DNA of 64,000 nucleotides, taken from NCBI RefSeq assembly GCF_002929295.1, contig NZ_PJIM01000002.1, forward strand, positions 1,074,191 to 1,138,190, written 5' to 3'. Position 1 is the stretch's first letter. Every line of letters begins with the position of its first letter. The notes under the pieces are model-generated. The model was not told where the DNA came from, searched no databases, and saw only the letters and a list, made by a program, of their open reading frames with translations. This stretch comes from Arthrobacter sp. SX1312. GTDB lineage: Bacteria; Actinomycetota; Actinomycetes; Actinomycetales; Micrococcaceae. This document shows positions 57,041 to 64,000 of the stretch, piece after piece. The position numbers were made by a program, and so were the translations under genes.

Positions 57041-57829
57041 ATGGACGCCGTTCCGCTCTTCGGAAACGACCTCACGGTCGATGCCCCTGCTCCCGGACCG
57101 GCGGCACCAGACGCCCCGTGGGAGGGCGCGGTGAACGCACGGGACCTCGGGGGTATCGAAGGATCCATCCAGCCGGGCAGGCTCTACCGGATGGGCCGGA
57201 GCGAGTGGCTCACAGAGGCGGGGTGGCGTCAGGCCTGGGAGCAGGGCGTCCGGACCGTCGTCGATCTGCGGCACCCTTCCGAGCTCGGCCGCCGGGGAAC
57301 GGACCCGCTCGTCCACCCGCGCGCCGTCGACCGGTTCGTTCTCCTCAACCTCCCGACGGAGGACCCGTCGGACGAGGAATTCATGGCGCTCTGCGGGCCG
57401 TATCTCAGCTCGCCGGAGCACTACGGCGAGAACCTCAGGCGATGGCCGGAGAAGTTCGCCCGCGTGGCCCGCGCGTTCGTGACGGCTCCCGCCGGGGGAG
57501 TGGTGATCCATTGCGCCGCCGGGAGGGACCGTACGGGACTCGTGGTCGCCCTGCTGCTCAGCGCGGCGGGAATAGGGCCCGCGGCGACCAGCGCCGACTA
57601 CGCGCGGGCCGTCACCGCCATGAATGAGCGGTACCGCGGCCAGGAGACGCCGCGCGAGACGCCGAGGACGGAGGACGAACTCGCGGTGTGGCTCACGCGC
57701 GCAGGGAGGCAGCTCGAGGACCTGCTGTCATCGTTCGACGCCGTGCGCTACCTCCGCGACGCCGGCCTGACGGCGACGGAACTCGCCGCCCTGAAGGCAC
57801 GCCTGACGCACCCGTCCTGGCCCGGCTAG
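57041..57829 (+). CDS. Tyrosine/serine phosphatase (Y_phosphatase3 family)
   Basis: A 262-residue protein tyrosine phosphatase of the PtpB/Y_phosphatase3 type. The P-loop is 'VVIHCAAGRDRTGLVVALLL' (HCxxGxxRTG) and the N-terminal 'AVNARDLGGI...PGRLYRMGRSEWLTEAGW' is the family opening. 'VRTVVDLRHPSELGRRGTDP' follows. It may act on phosphoproteins or phosphoinositides like M. tuberculosis PtpB; the substrate is not known. Its TAG and the convergent SGNH gene's stop share the bases CTAG at 57826-57829. Confidence 0.9.
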   Translation: MDAVPLFGNDLTVDAPAPGPAAPDAPWEGAVNARDLGGIEGSIQPGRLYRMGRSEWLTEAGWRQAWEQGVRTVVDLRHPSELGRRGTDPLVHPRAVDRFVLLNLPTEDPSDEEFMALCGPYLSSPEHYGENLRRWPEKFARVARAFVTAPAGGVVIHCAAGRDRTGLVVALLLSAAGIGPAATSADYARAVTAMNERYRGQETPRETPRTEDELAVWLTRAGRQLEDLLSSFDAVRYLRDAGLTATELAALKARLTHPSWPG

Positions 57830-58692
57830 CGCTGGAGCTGCGAGAAGTTCACGGAGCTGCGCACGGCGGGGAAGTAGCCGGACCGGTAGCCCTCGGCAGT
57901 AGGGTGCAGGTTGTCGGCGGCGCCGGGCTCGAAGGTGATCCAGGGGTCCGTGGAGCCGAGCCCGTGCCCTTCGAACTTCTGCACCAGGTCCACGAACGTG
58001 AAGCCGTGCGCCTCGGCCCGGCTCCTGATCACGGTGTTCACGGCGTCCGTGCCCTCGTTGAACGCGGTCTGCGAGGCGACGGGCAGGAGGACGGGCGTCT
58101 CCTCCTCGGGGGAGAAAAGATGCGGATAGCCGGTGACCACCACGGTTGCACAGGGTGCCGCGGAACCGATGGTGCCGTACAGCGCGTCGAGGGCGCGCTC
58201 CAGCGCCGGCAGGGCCGTGGCGTTCTGGACGGCGATGAACTGCTCGCACTCCGCGGTGGGACGGGTGGCACACACTCCGGCGACCTGCCCGAAGCCCGCA
58301 TCGTTGCCGCCTGCGGAGACGGTGACGAGGTCCGTGGACGGGGAGAGGGCGCCCGAGGCGACGGCGCGTGCCACCTGCTCCGGCAGGTCCAGGGCGCCGC
58401 CGGGCTCCACGGCCACCGTGGCGCCGGCGCAGGTGGCGTCGGCCACCAGATCCACCTGCTTCTTCGTGTCGAGGATCCCGGGCAGTCCGAGGGGCGTCTG
58501 GCCGCACGCATTCACGTAGGACCCGGCGCCGAACCCCGAGGCGTACGAGTCCCCGAGCGCCACATAGGACAGCGGTGTCGGCGGGGCGGCCGCCACGGGG
58601 CCGGCGGTGCCCCCGATCAGGGCTGCCGCGGCAGCCGCGGCGAGGGCGACGAGCCTGGGCCGGATCCCGGTGGAGTGCTGTGCGAGGTTCAT
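57826..58692 (-). CDS. Secreted SGNH/GDSL hydrolase
   Basis: A 288-residue secreted esterase/lipase. Signal peptide 'PRLVALAAAAAAALIGGTAGPVAAAP' with an AxA cleavage site near residue 36. Block I 'YVALGDSYASGFGAG' carries the catalytic Ser, block III 'VTVSAGGNDAGF' the oxyanion Asn, and block V 'ADNLHPTAEGYRSG' the catalytic Asp/His. Six Cys could form three disulfides, as in Streptomyces SGNH lipases. ATG 58692 overlaps the stop of the thioesterase gene (ATGA), so the two are co-translated. Confidence 0.92.
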   Translation of the reverse strand: MNLAQHSTGIRPRLVALAAAAAAALIGGTAGPVAAAPPTPLSYVALGDSYASGFGAGSYVNACGQTPLGLPGILDTKKQVDLVADATCAGATVAVEPGGALDLPEQVARAVASGALSPSTDLVTVSAGGNDAGFGQVAGVCATRPTAECEQFIAVQNATALPALERALDALYGTIGSAAPCATVVVTGYPHLFSPEEETPVLLPVASQTAFNEGTDAVNTVIRSRAEAHGFTFVDLVQKFEGHGLGSTDPWITFEPGAADNLHPTAEGYRSGYFPAVRSSVNFSQLQR

Positions 58693-59117
58693 GGGCTCAC
58701 GGTACCGGGGATCGGGCGGTCCAGCAGCAGGTTCGTGATGCGCAGCGTGCACAGGCGCCGACCGGCGTCGTCGGTGATCAGCACCTCGTGCGTGGTGAGG
58801 GTCCGGCCGAGGTGGATCGGCGTCGCGGTGACGGTGACGGTGCCGTCCCTCACGCTCCGGTGGTGGGTCGCGGACACATCGACGCCTACCGCCGTCCTGC
58901 CGAGGGTGGACGCGTGGATCACGGCAGCCCAGGACCCCACGGCCTCACCCACGGCGAGGGACGCACCGCCGTGGAGGAGCCCGAAGGACTGGCGGTTCCC
59001 CTCGACGGGCATGGTCGCGACCACCCGCTCGACCGACTGTTCGACGATGGCGACTCCCATCCGCTCGTCCAGCTCTCCGAGGGTGATGGTCCAGGGCGGT
59101 AGGGGTTCATGCGTCAC
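58689..59117 (-). CDS. Hotdog-fold thioesterase (PaaI/MenI-like)
   Basis: A 142-residue acyl-CoA thioesterase of the 4HBT/PaaI group: 'MPVEGNRQSFGLLHGGASLAVGEAVGSWAAVIH' (read in parts) with the HGG motif and Glu on the central helix, then 'TAVGVDVSATHHRSVRDGTV'. GTG 59117 is chosen because AGGAG lies 9 nt upstream; the earlier GTG at 59159 would overlap a TAGAGT -10-like box, so it is unlikely. It could hydrolyse DHNA-CoA for the nearby men genes or aryl-CoA for the operon at 61.7 kb; the choice is open. Confidence 0.87.
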   Translation of the reverse strand: MTHEPLPPWTITLGELDERMGVAIVEQSVERVVATMPVEGNRQSFGLLHGGASLAVGEAVGSWAAVIHASTLGRTAVGVDVSATHHRSVRDGTVTVTATPIHLGRTLTTHEVLITDDAGRRLCTLRITNLLLDRPIPGTVSP

Positions 59118-59232
59118 GGCGTGCTGCTCCTGGGTCCGGGTTCGTGGGTCGTCCGCCACTCTAGCGCCGCGCGGCCCCGCCTCCAGCAGCGCTCCCGTTC
59201 GACGGCCTCCCCATCATCCTCATCGGCCGGCC

Positions 59233-59448
59233 GTGGACACGGCGCCGTCCCGCGACGCCGAGACGGCGCCGACACCCCTCACCACGATCACGCAGCCCAT
59301 GGTCGGGATGGCCGTCCGGGCGGGGACGATGCTCCCCGAGGAGATCGAGGCCCCGGGCTCGCACCCGGAGCCCGTCATCTACTCGACGGAGCTCGTCGAG
59401 CGGGCCGGCACCGCCGTCGCGCCCACCGCGTCCGCGGCAAACGCGTAG
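59233..59448 (+). CDS. Possible small ORF antisense to the S9 peptidase end
   Basis: A 71-residue open frame (start GTG at 59233) that I do not recognise. It includes 'ITQPMVGMAVRAGTMLPEEI' and ends 'VAPTASAANA'. Third codon positions are G or C in 69 of 71 codons, as expected of real genes here, while the frame lies mostly in a gap without other genes. Against it: no Shine-Dalgarno, no -10 box, and its last 70 bp are antisense to the S9 peptidase gene. It could be a real small protein or the remnant of a longer gene. Confidence 0.3.
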   Translation: MDTAPSRDAETAPTPLTTITQPMVGMAVRAGTMLPEEIEAPGSHPEPVIYSTELVERAGTAVAPTASAANA

Positions 59449-61574
59449 TCCCAGGCGATGTCGCGCCAGCGCGAATAGCGGCCGCTGGCGCCGCCGTGGC
59501 CGCCGTCCATCTCGGTCTTCAGCACGATCGGTTCGGTGCCCGTGGTGGTCTCGCGCAGCTGGGCCACCCACTTCGCGGGCTCCACGTAGAGCACCCGCGT
59601 GTCGTTGAAGCTCGTCACCGCGGCGATGCGCGGATAGGGCACGGGGCGCACGCTCTCGTAGGGCGTGTACTCCTTCATGTACCGGTACACCGCCGGGTCC
59701 GTGATCGGGTTGCCCCATTCCTCCCACTCGAGCGCGGAGAGCGGCAACTCCGGGTCGAGGATCGTCGTGAGGGCGTCCACGAAGGGCACCTGCGCCACGA
59801 TCGCCCGGTACTTCTCCGGGGCGAGGTTCGCGACGGCGCCCATGAGCAGCCCTCCCGCGGACCCGCCCATCGCCGCGACCCGGCCGGCGTCCACCCATCC
59901 CGAGGTGCCGAGGTAGGTCGTGGCGTCCACGAAGTCCGTGAACGTGTTCTTCTTGGCGAGCTTCTTGCCCTGCTCGTACCAGCTGCGGCCCATCTCGCCG
60001 CCGCCGCGGATGTGCGCGACGACGAAGACGATGCCCCGGTCCAGCAGGGAGAGCCGGGCGATGGAGAACGCCGGGTCCATGCTGACCTCGTAGCTGCCGT
60101 ACGCGTAGATCAGGGCCGGGTTGGACCCGTCCCGGGCGAGGTCCGCGCGGCGGATCACGGACAGCGGGATCAGCGTGCCGTCCGCGGCCGGCGCCCAGTG
60201 CCGTTCGGCGACGTAGTCGGCGGGGTCGTAGCCGCCGCGCACCTCGGTCTCCTTCCGCAGCTCCAGCGCGCCGTCCTCCAGCACGTAGTCGTAGACGCGC
60301 GGCGGCGTGAGGTAGGAGGTGTAGGAGAGGCGGATGATCGGGGAGTCGAACTCGGCGTTGGCGAGGTTGCTCGTGAACAGCTCCTCGTCGAAGCCGGGTT
60401 CCGCCGGCACGCCCTGCGCCGGCGTCCCGAGACCCACCAGGGGCAGGACCTGCACGCGCTCGATGGTGTCCTTGCGCACCGACAGGACGAGGTGGGTGCG
60501 GGTGACGGTGGCACCCTCGACGCGGACGGCGTCGTCGTGCGCGACGACCGTCGTCCACGCCTGCTCGGCGAGCGGTTTGGCGAACTCGCCAGCCGCCACC
60601 AGGCTCACCATCGAGTTCTTCGCGTCGCGGTCGTGCGTGAGCAGGTAGTACGGTGCGCCGTCGACGGTCACGGGCTCGGCGTCGTACAGGATGCGCTCGT
60701 CGCGGGAGAGCAGCGTGGTCAGCCCCCGCTCCGGCGTGGCGAGGTCCAGGACGCGGTACTCGCTGTACTCGGAGCACCCGATGCTGATGAGCAGCTGCGT
60801 GCGGTCCGCGGACACCTCGAAGCCGGTCCACAGGGCCACGTCGTCCTCCTGGAACACGACGTCGTCCTCCTCGACGGGCGTGCCCAGCGTGTGCGCGCGC
60901 ACCTGGTAGGGGCGCCAGGAGTCGTCGACGACGGTGTAGTAGACCCGCGCGCCGTCCGGGGAGAAGGCCAGGCCGTAGAAGACGTTCGGCACGGCGTCCG
61001 GCAGCAGTTCCCCGGTCCCGAGGTTCTTGATGCGCAGCGTGAAGCGCTCGTCGCCGGCGTTGTCCTCGCTGTAGGCGAGCAGCGTGCCGTCCTCGGTGAC
61101 GGACAGGCCGCCGAGGGAGAAGAACGGCTTGCCCTCGGCGAGTTCGTTGCCGTCGAGCATGATCTGCTCGCCGGGGACAGGCTGCCCGGGGACCACCACG
61201 GGCGGCGTCCAGTCGCGGCTGAGATCGCCGGTGTCCTCGGCGGCCACCCGGCACTGGATGCCGTACTGCTTGCCCTCCTCGGTGCGGGAGTAGTACCACC
61301 ACCCCTTCTTCCGGGCAGGGACGGACAGGTCCGTCTCCTGCGTCCGGTCCCTGATCTCGCCGAAGATGGCCTCGCGCAGCGGCTCCTGGCTGCGGGTGAC
61401 GGCCTCGGTGTAGGCGTTCTCGCGCTTCAGGTGCTCGATCAGCTCCGGGCTCTCCTTGTCGCGCATCCACTCGTAGTGGTCGACGAACGTGTCCCCGTGG
61501 TGGGTGCGCTCGGAGGGCACTTTCCGGGCGGGCGAGGGGAGGGGGATCTCGGTCACGGTGGCGTCAGCGGTCAT
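59379..61574 (-). CDS. Prolyl oligopeptidase family serine peptidase (oligopeptidase B-like)
   Basis: A 731-residue S9 peptidase. N-terminal 'HHGDTFVDHYEWMRDKESPELIEHLKRENAYTEAV' (read in parts) is the oligopeptidase B opening. A beta-propeller follows (about 80-420). The hydrolase domain has 'GGGEMGRSWYEQGKKLAKKNTFTDF', the nucleophile in 'VAAMGGSAGGLLMGAVAN', Asp in 'AAVTSFNDTRVLYVEPAKW' and His in 'DGGHGGASGR'. It cuts peptides after basic residues in relatives. ATG 61574 has GGAAG 3 nt upstream; ATG 61583 is possible. Cytosolic, monocistronic. Confidence 0.94.
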   Translation of the reverse strand: MTADATVTEIPLPSPARKVPSERTHHGDTFVDHYEWMRDKESPELIEHLKRENAYTEAVTRSQEPLREAIFGEIRDRTQETDLSVPARKKGWWYYSRTEEGKQYGIQCRVAAEDTGDLSRDWTPPVVVPGQPVPGEQIMLDGNELAEGKPFFSLGGLSVTEDGTLLAYSEDNAGDERFTLRIKNLGTGELLPDAVPNVFYGLAFSPDGARVYYTVVDDSWRPYQVRAHTLGTPVEEDDVVFQEDDVALWTGFEVSADRTQLLISIGCSEYSEYRVLDLATPERGLTTLLSRDERILYDAEPVTVDGAPYYLLTHDRDAKNSMVSLVAAGEFAKPLAEQAWTTVVAHDDAVRVEGATVTRTHLVLSVRKDTIERVQVLPLVGLGTPAQGVPAEPGFDEELFTSNLANAEFDSPIIRLSYTSYLTPPRVYDYVLEDGALELRKETEVRGGYDPADYVAERHWAPAADGTLIPLSVIRRADLARDGSNPALIYAYGSYEVSMDPAFSIARLSLLDRGIVFVVAHIRGGGEMGRSWYEQGKKLAKKNTFTDFVDATTYLGTSGWVDAGRVAAMGGSAGGLLMGAVANLAPEKYRAIVAQVPFVDALTTILDPELPLSALEWEEWGNPITDPAVYRYMKEYTPYESVRPVPYPRIAAVTSFNDTRVLYVEPAKWVAQLRETTTGTEPIVLKTEMDGGHGGASGRYSRWRDIAWDYAFAADAVGATAVPARSTSSVE

Positions 61575-61667
61575 GGCTTCCATCTTGCCACTGCCGGTCC
61601 GCCGCCCCGCCGCCCCGGCCGGTTGACCGTGCTGGGCGGCCGTGCAATTCTGGAGCAGGCCTTTACA

Positions 61668-61691
61668 GAACGAACGTTCGGTAATTCGTTC
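61668..61691. promoter_or_regulatory. Operator-like inverted repeat before the thiolase operon
   Basis: GAACGAA (61668-61674) and TTCGTTC (61685-61691) form a perfect 7-bp inverted repeat with a 10-nt spacer, and CGAACGTTCG (61671-61680) is a perfect palindrome inside it. The AACGAACGTTCGGTAA core resembles the TetR-type (PaaR-like) sites of actinobacterial phenylacetate or fatty-acid genes. It lies 40 bp before the thiolase ATG. Confidence 0.6.
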
Positions 61692-61730
61692 GACCGGAGC
61701 GGGCCCACCACGACGACGAGGGAGACGAAC

Positions 61731-62939
61731 ATGGCCGAGGCTTTCCTGGTGGGTGGTGTCCGCACCCCCGTGGGGCGGTACGGCGGGGCCCTCTCGAGCG
61801 TCCGCCCGGACGACCTCGCGGCGCTCGTGCTCTCCGCCGTCGTGCAGCGCGCCGGCCTCGACCCGGCCACTGTGGACGAGGTGATCCTCGGCAACGCCAA
61901 CGGTGCGGGGGAGGAGAACCGCAACGTCGCACGGCTCGCGTCCCTCCTCGCGGGGTTCCCCGACAGCGTGCCCGGCATCACCGTCAACCGGCTCTGCGCC
62001 TCGGGTCTGTCGGCCATCATCATGGCGTCCCACATGGTCAGGGCCGGGGCCGCGGACGTCGTCATCGCCGGCGGGGTCGAGTCCATGAGCCGTGCGCCGT
62101 GGGTCATGGAGAAGCCCGCGAAGGCGTTCGCGAAGCCCGGCGCCGTCGTGGACACCTCCATCGGATGGCGCTTCACCAACCCGCTGCTCGCCGCCCGCGA
62201 CAAGGTCACCTACTCGATGCCCGAGACGGCGGAGGAACTGGCGACGCTGGACCGCATCACGCGCGACGACGCCGACGCCTTCGCGCTCCGGTCCCACCAG
62301 CGGGCCCTCGCGGCCATCGACGCCGGGCGCTTCGCGGACGAGATCGTCCCCGTGCAGGTGAACCGCGGCAGGACGTCCTTCTCCGTGGACACCGACGAGG
62401 GCCCGCGGGCCGACACGACCCTCGAGGTCCTCGCAGGACTCCGTCCCGTGGTCCGCCCGGACGGCATCGTCACCGCCGGCAACTCGAGCTCCCTGAACGA
62501 CGGCGCCTCCGCCGTCATCGTCGCCTCGGAGGCGGCGATCGAGCGGTACGGGCTGACGCCGCGTGCCCGGATCCTCGACGGCGCCTCCGCGGGCGTCCCG
62601 CCGGAGATCATGGGCATCGGCCCGGTGCCGGCCACGCAGAAGGTGCTCGAGCGCACCGGCCTCACCGTCGCGGAGCTCGGCGCCGTCGAGCTCAACGAGG
62701 CGTTCGCGACCCAGTCGCTCGCGTGTATCCGCCGGCTCGGGCTCGACGAGGAGATCGTGAACCGCGACGGCGGGGCGATCGCGCTCGGCCACCCCCTCGG
62801 GTCCTCGGGCGCCCGGATCGCCGTCACCCTGCTCGGCAGGCTCGAGCGCGAACTCGCCGGCCCGTCCCGGCGCCTGGGCCTCGCGACCATGTGCGTCGGC
62901 GTCGGCCAGGGCACCGCCCTGCTCGTCGAGGCCGTCTGA
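61731..62939 (+). CDS. Acetyl-CoA C-acyltransferase (thiolase), probably degradative
   Basis: A 402-residue thiolase II-type enzyme. Catalytic Cys in 'GITVNRLCASGLSAIIMASHM', His in 'NRDGGAIALGHPLGSSGARI', and the second Cys in 'GLATMCVGVGQGTALL'. N-terminal 'EAFLVGGVRTPVGRYGGALSSVRPDDLAALVL' is standard. It should cleave 3-oxoacyl-CoA; with the two genes that follow, it could be the thiolase of phenylacetate (PaaJ) or fatty-acid breakdown. ATG with GGGAGACGAAC upstream. First gene of an operon; the next gene overlaps its stop (TGATG). Confidence 0.92.
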   Translation: MAEAFLVGGVRTPVGRYGGALSSVRPDDLAALVLSAVVQRAGLDPATVDEVILGNANGAGEENRNVARLASLLAGFPDSVPGITVNRLCASGLSAIIMASHMVRAGAADVVIAGGVESMSRAPWVMEKPAKAFAKPGAVVDTSIGWRFTNPLLAARDKVTYSMPETAEELATLDRITRDDADAFALRSHQRALAAIDAGRFADEIVPVQVNRGRTSFSVDTDEGPRADTTLEVLAGLRPVVRPDGIVTAGNSSSLNDGASAVIVASEAAIERYGLTPRARILDGASAGVPPEIMGIGPVPATQKVLERTGLTVAELGAVELNEAFATQSLACIRRLGLDEEIVNRDGGAIALGHPLGSSGARIAVTLLGRLERELAGPSRRLGLATMCVGVGQGTALLVEAV

Positions 62940-63679
62940 TGCCGTCGTCGCTGAAGCTCACCGACGCACCCGGCCGCCTCGTCGTCGAACTGCACCGGCC
63001 GGAGGCCCGCAACGCGATCGACCGCCGGATGGTCGACGAGCTGCACGCCGTGTGCCAGGACCTCGAGGGGTCCCCGCGCACGCTCATCCTCACCGGGTCC
63101 GACGGCGTCTTCGCCTCGGGCGCCGACATCGCCGAGCTGCGCGAGCGCCGCCGCGACGACGCCCTGGCCGGCATCAACTCGACGCTCTTCGCGCGCATCG
63201 CCTCACTGCCCATGCCCGTCATCGTGGCGCTCGACGGGTTCGCGCTCGGCGGAGGCGCCGAACTCGCGTTCGCGGCGGACTTCCGCCTCGGGACGCCGCG
63301 CCTGAGGATCGGCAACCCGGAGACCGGCCTCGGGATCCTCCCCGCCGCCGGGGCCACGTGGCGGCTGAAGGAGCTGGTGGGGGAGCCCCTCGCCCTGGAG
63401 ATCCTGCTCGCCGGGCGCATCCTCTCCGCCGAGGAGGCCCTCGCCGCGCGCCTCATCACGGAGATCCACGCACCCGAGGGCCTCCTGCCGGCGGCCCACG
63501 CGCTCGCCGACCGCATCGCGCGGCAGGACCCGCTCGCCGTCCGCATCACCAAGAGCGTCTTCCACGCACCCCGGGACGCGCACCCGATGATCGACCAGCT
63601 GGCGCAGGCCGTCCTCTTCGAGTCCGACGCGAAGTTCGACCGCATGCAGCGATTCCTCGACCGGAAGAAGGGCTCATGA
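62939..63679 (+). CDS. Enoyl-CoA hydratase/isomerase family protein
   Basis: A 246-residue crotonase: 'LVVELHRPEARNAIDRRMVDELHA' start, oxyanion segments 'GVFASGADIAELRE' and 'VIVALDGFALGGGAELAFAADFRLG', and 'GNPETGLGILPAAGATWRL', which has the Glu of motif PETGLG. A short C-terminal helix 'FESDAKFDRMQRFLDRKK' ends it. It hydrates enoyl-CoA for the dehydrogenase encoded next. ATG overlaps the thiolase stop and its own stop overlaps the next ATG (ATGA), so the three are co-translated. Confidence 0.92.
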   Translation: MPSSLKLTDAPGRLVVELHRPEARNAIDRRMVDELHAVCQDLEGSPRTLILTGSDGVFASGADIAELRERRRDDALAGINSTLFARIASLPMPVIVALDGFALGGGAELAFAADFRLGTPRLRIGNPETGLGILPAAGATWRLKELVGEPLALEILLAGRILSAEEALAARLITEIHAPEGLLPAAHALADRIARQDPLAVRITKSVFHAPRDAHPMIDQLAQAVLFESDAKFDRMQRFLDRKKGS

Positions 63680-64000
63680 GCAGCGACCCCACCAGCGACC
63701 ACGGCACGCCCGCGAGCAGGCCCACCGGCCTCCCCGTGCGGGTCGGCGTCCTCGGCGGCGGCCGGATGGGCGCGGGCATCGCCCACGCGTTCTGCCTCGC
63801 CGGGTCGAGCGTCGTCGTCGTCGAACGGGACGACGCCGCCGCGGAGGCCGGCCTCGGCCGCGTCACCCGGGCCCTCGCGAACAGCGTCGGACGAGGGACG
63901 ACGACGGCCCCGCTCGCCGACCTCGAGGCCAGGATCGCCGTGTCCACGGACTACGCGGACTTCGCCGGATGCGGGCTCGTGGTGGAGGCCGTGCCGGAGG
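63676..64000 (+). CDS. 3-hydroxyacyl-CoA dehydrogenase, N-terminal part (partial)
   Basis: The first 108 codons of an NAD-dependent 3-hydroxyacyl-CoA dehydrogenase. After a 20-residue polar leader, the Rossmann loop 'VRVGVLGGGRMGAGIAHAFCLAGSSVVVVERD' (read in parts) has GXGXXG and the acidic residue for NAD. 'ISTDYADF..GLVVEAVPE' equals the family 'VVEAVxE' motif. The gene runs off the right edge. ATG 63676 overlaps the hydratase stop. A PaaH or FadB-type role follows from context. Confidence 0.9.
   Translation, partial: MSSDPTSDHGTPASRPTGLPVRVGVLGGGRMGAGIAHAFCLAGSSVVVVERDDAAAEAGLGRVTRALANSVGRGTTTAPLADLEARIAVSTDYADFAGCGLVVEAVPE

Noticed and set aside
59109-61630. Long plus-strand open frame opposite the S9 peptidase
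   Set aside because: The peptidase on the minus strand has a complete catalytic triad and family length. The plus-strand frame lacks any domain until it enters the genuine thiolase at 61731.

Overview
The window is 64 kb of very GC-rich, densely coding DNA from an actinobacterium. Gene content and order point to Micrococcales, most like the Micrococcaceae (Arthrobacter sensu lato). Evidence: a Tad pilus block beside a DEAH helicase, a BldC-like regulator next to the 32-residue ribosomal protein bS22, System II cytochrome c maturation, menaquinone genes, TANNNT -10 boxes with several apparently leaderless genes, and codon third positions that are almost all G or C. No rRNA, tRNA, CRISPR array or insertion sequence was recognised. 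Family assignments come from motifs and remembered homologues; no database search was run.

Layout. 1-5.3 kb: the end of a MarP-type serine protease, a DUF2332 protein, and dppABC of a peptide ABC importer. 5.3-8.1 kb: a DUF5996 gene and, facing away from it, a retron-type reverse transcriptase (RT) with a strong candidate msr-msd RNA just upstream. 8.1-15 kb: the inverted fused ATPase dppD, type II dehydroquinase with an MHS transporter, a TetR regulator facing an ohr gene, and acetyl-CoA synthetase. 15.3-20.1 kb: a membrane protein, endonuclease III, a NUDIX CoA pyrophosphatase and a PolA-type polymerase. 20.2-28.4 kb: the Tad/Flp secretion cluster (Ssd/TadZ-like, TadA, TadB, TadC, DUF4244 pilin, two TadE-like proteins) facing its DEAH helicase. 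28.4-34.7 kb: a GNAT enzyme, TrhO, a methyltransferase and topoisomerase I. 34.8-45.8 kb: Ppx/GppA, a sugar-phosphate isomerase-like protein, ProC, a GT87 glycosyltransferase, TrkA/TrkH, an AcuC deacetylase, an ArsR regulator, a BldC-like HTH, bS22, a SerB1-like HAD phosphatase, a glutaredoxin and Rex. 45.9-53.3 kb: a small membrane protein, YceI, a histidine phosphatase, the TlpA-CcdA-ResB-CcsB cytochrome c operon and two small membrane proteins. 53.4-56.4 kb: menA, menE, menB. 56.5-64 kb: a VOC protein, a tyrosine phosphatase, an SGNH hydrolase, a thioesterase, an S9 peptidase and a beta-oxidation or phenylacetate-type operon (thiolase, enoyl-CoA hydratase, 3-hydroxyacyl-CoA dehydrogenase) that runs off the end.

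The most notable system is the candidate retron at about 6.38-8.07 kb. The RT carries YADD, LPQGAPSSP and the retron VTG motif. Upstream, an 18-nt inverted repeat (17 Watson-Crick pairs plus one G.U) encloses 128 nt with tight hairpins, which is the a1/a2 layout of an msr-msd RNA. A predicted -10 box puts the transcript start on the a1 arm. There is no separate effector gene; the RT has a long N-terminal extension instead. The unit lies between dppABC and an inverted dppD, which are contiguous in Mycobacterium tuberculosis.
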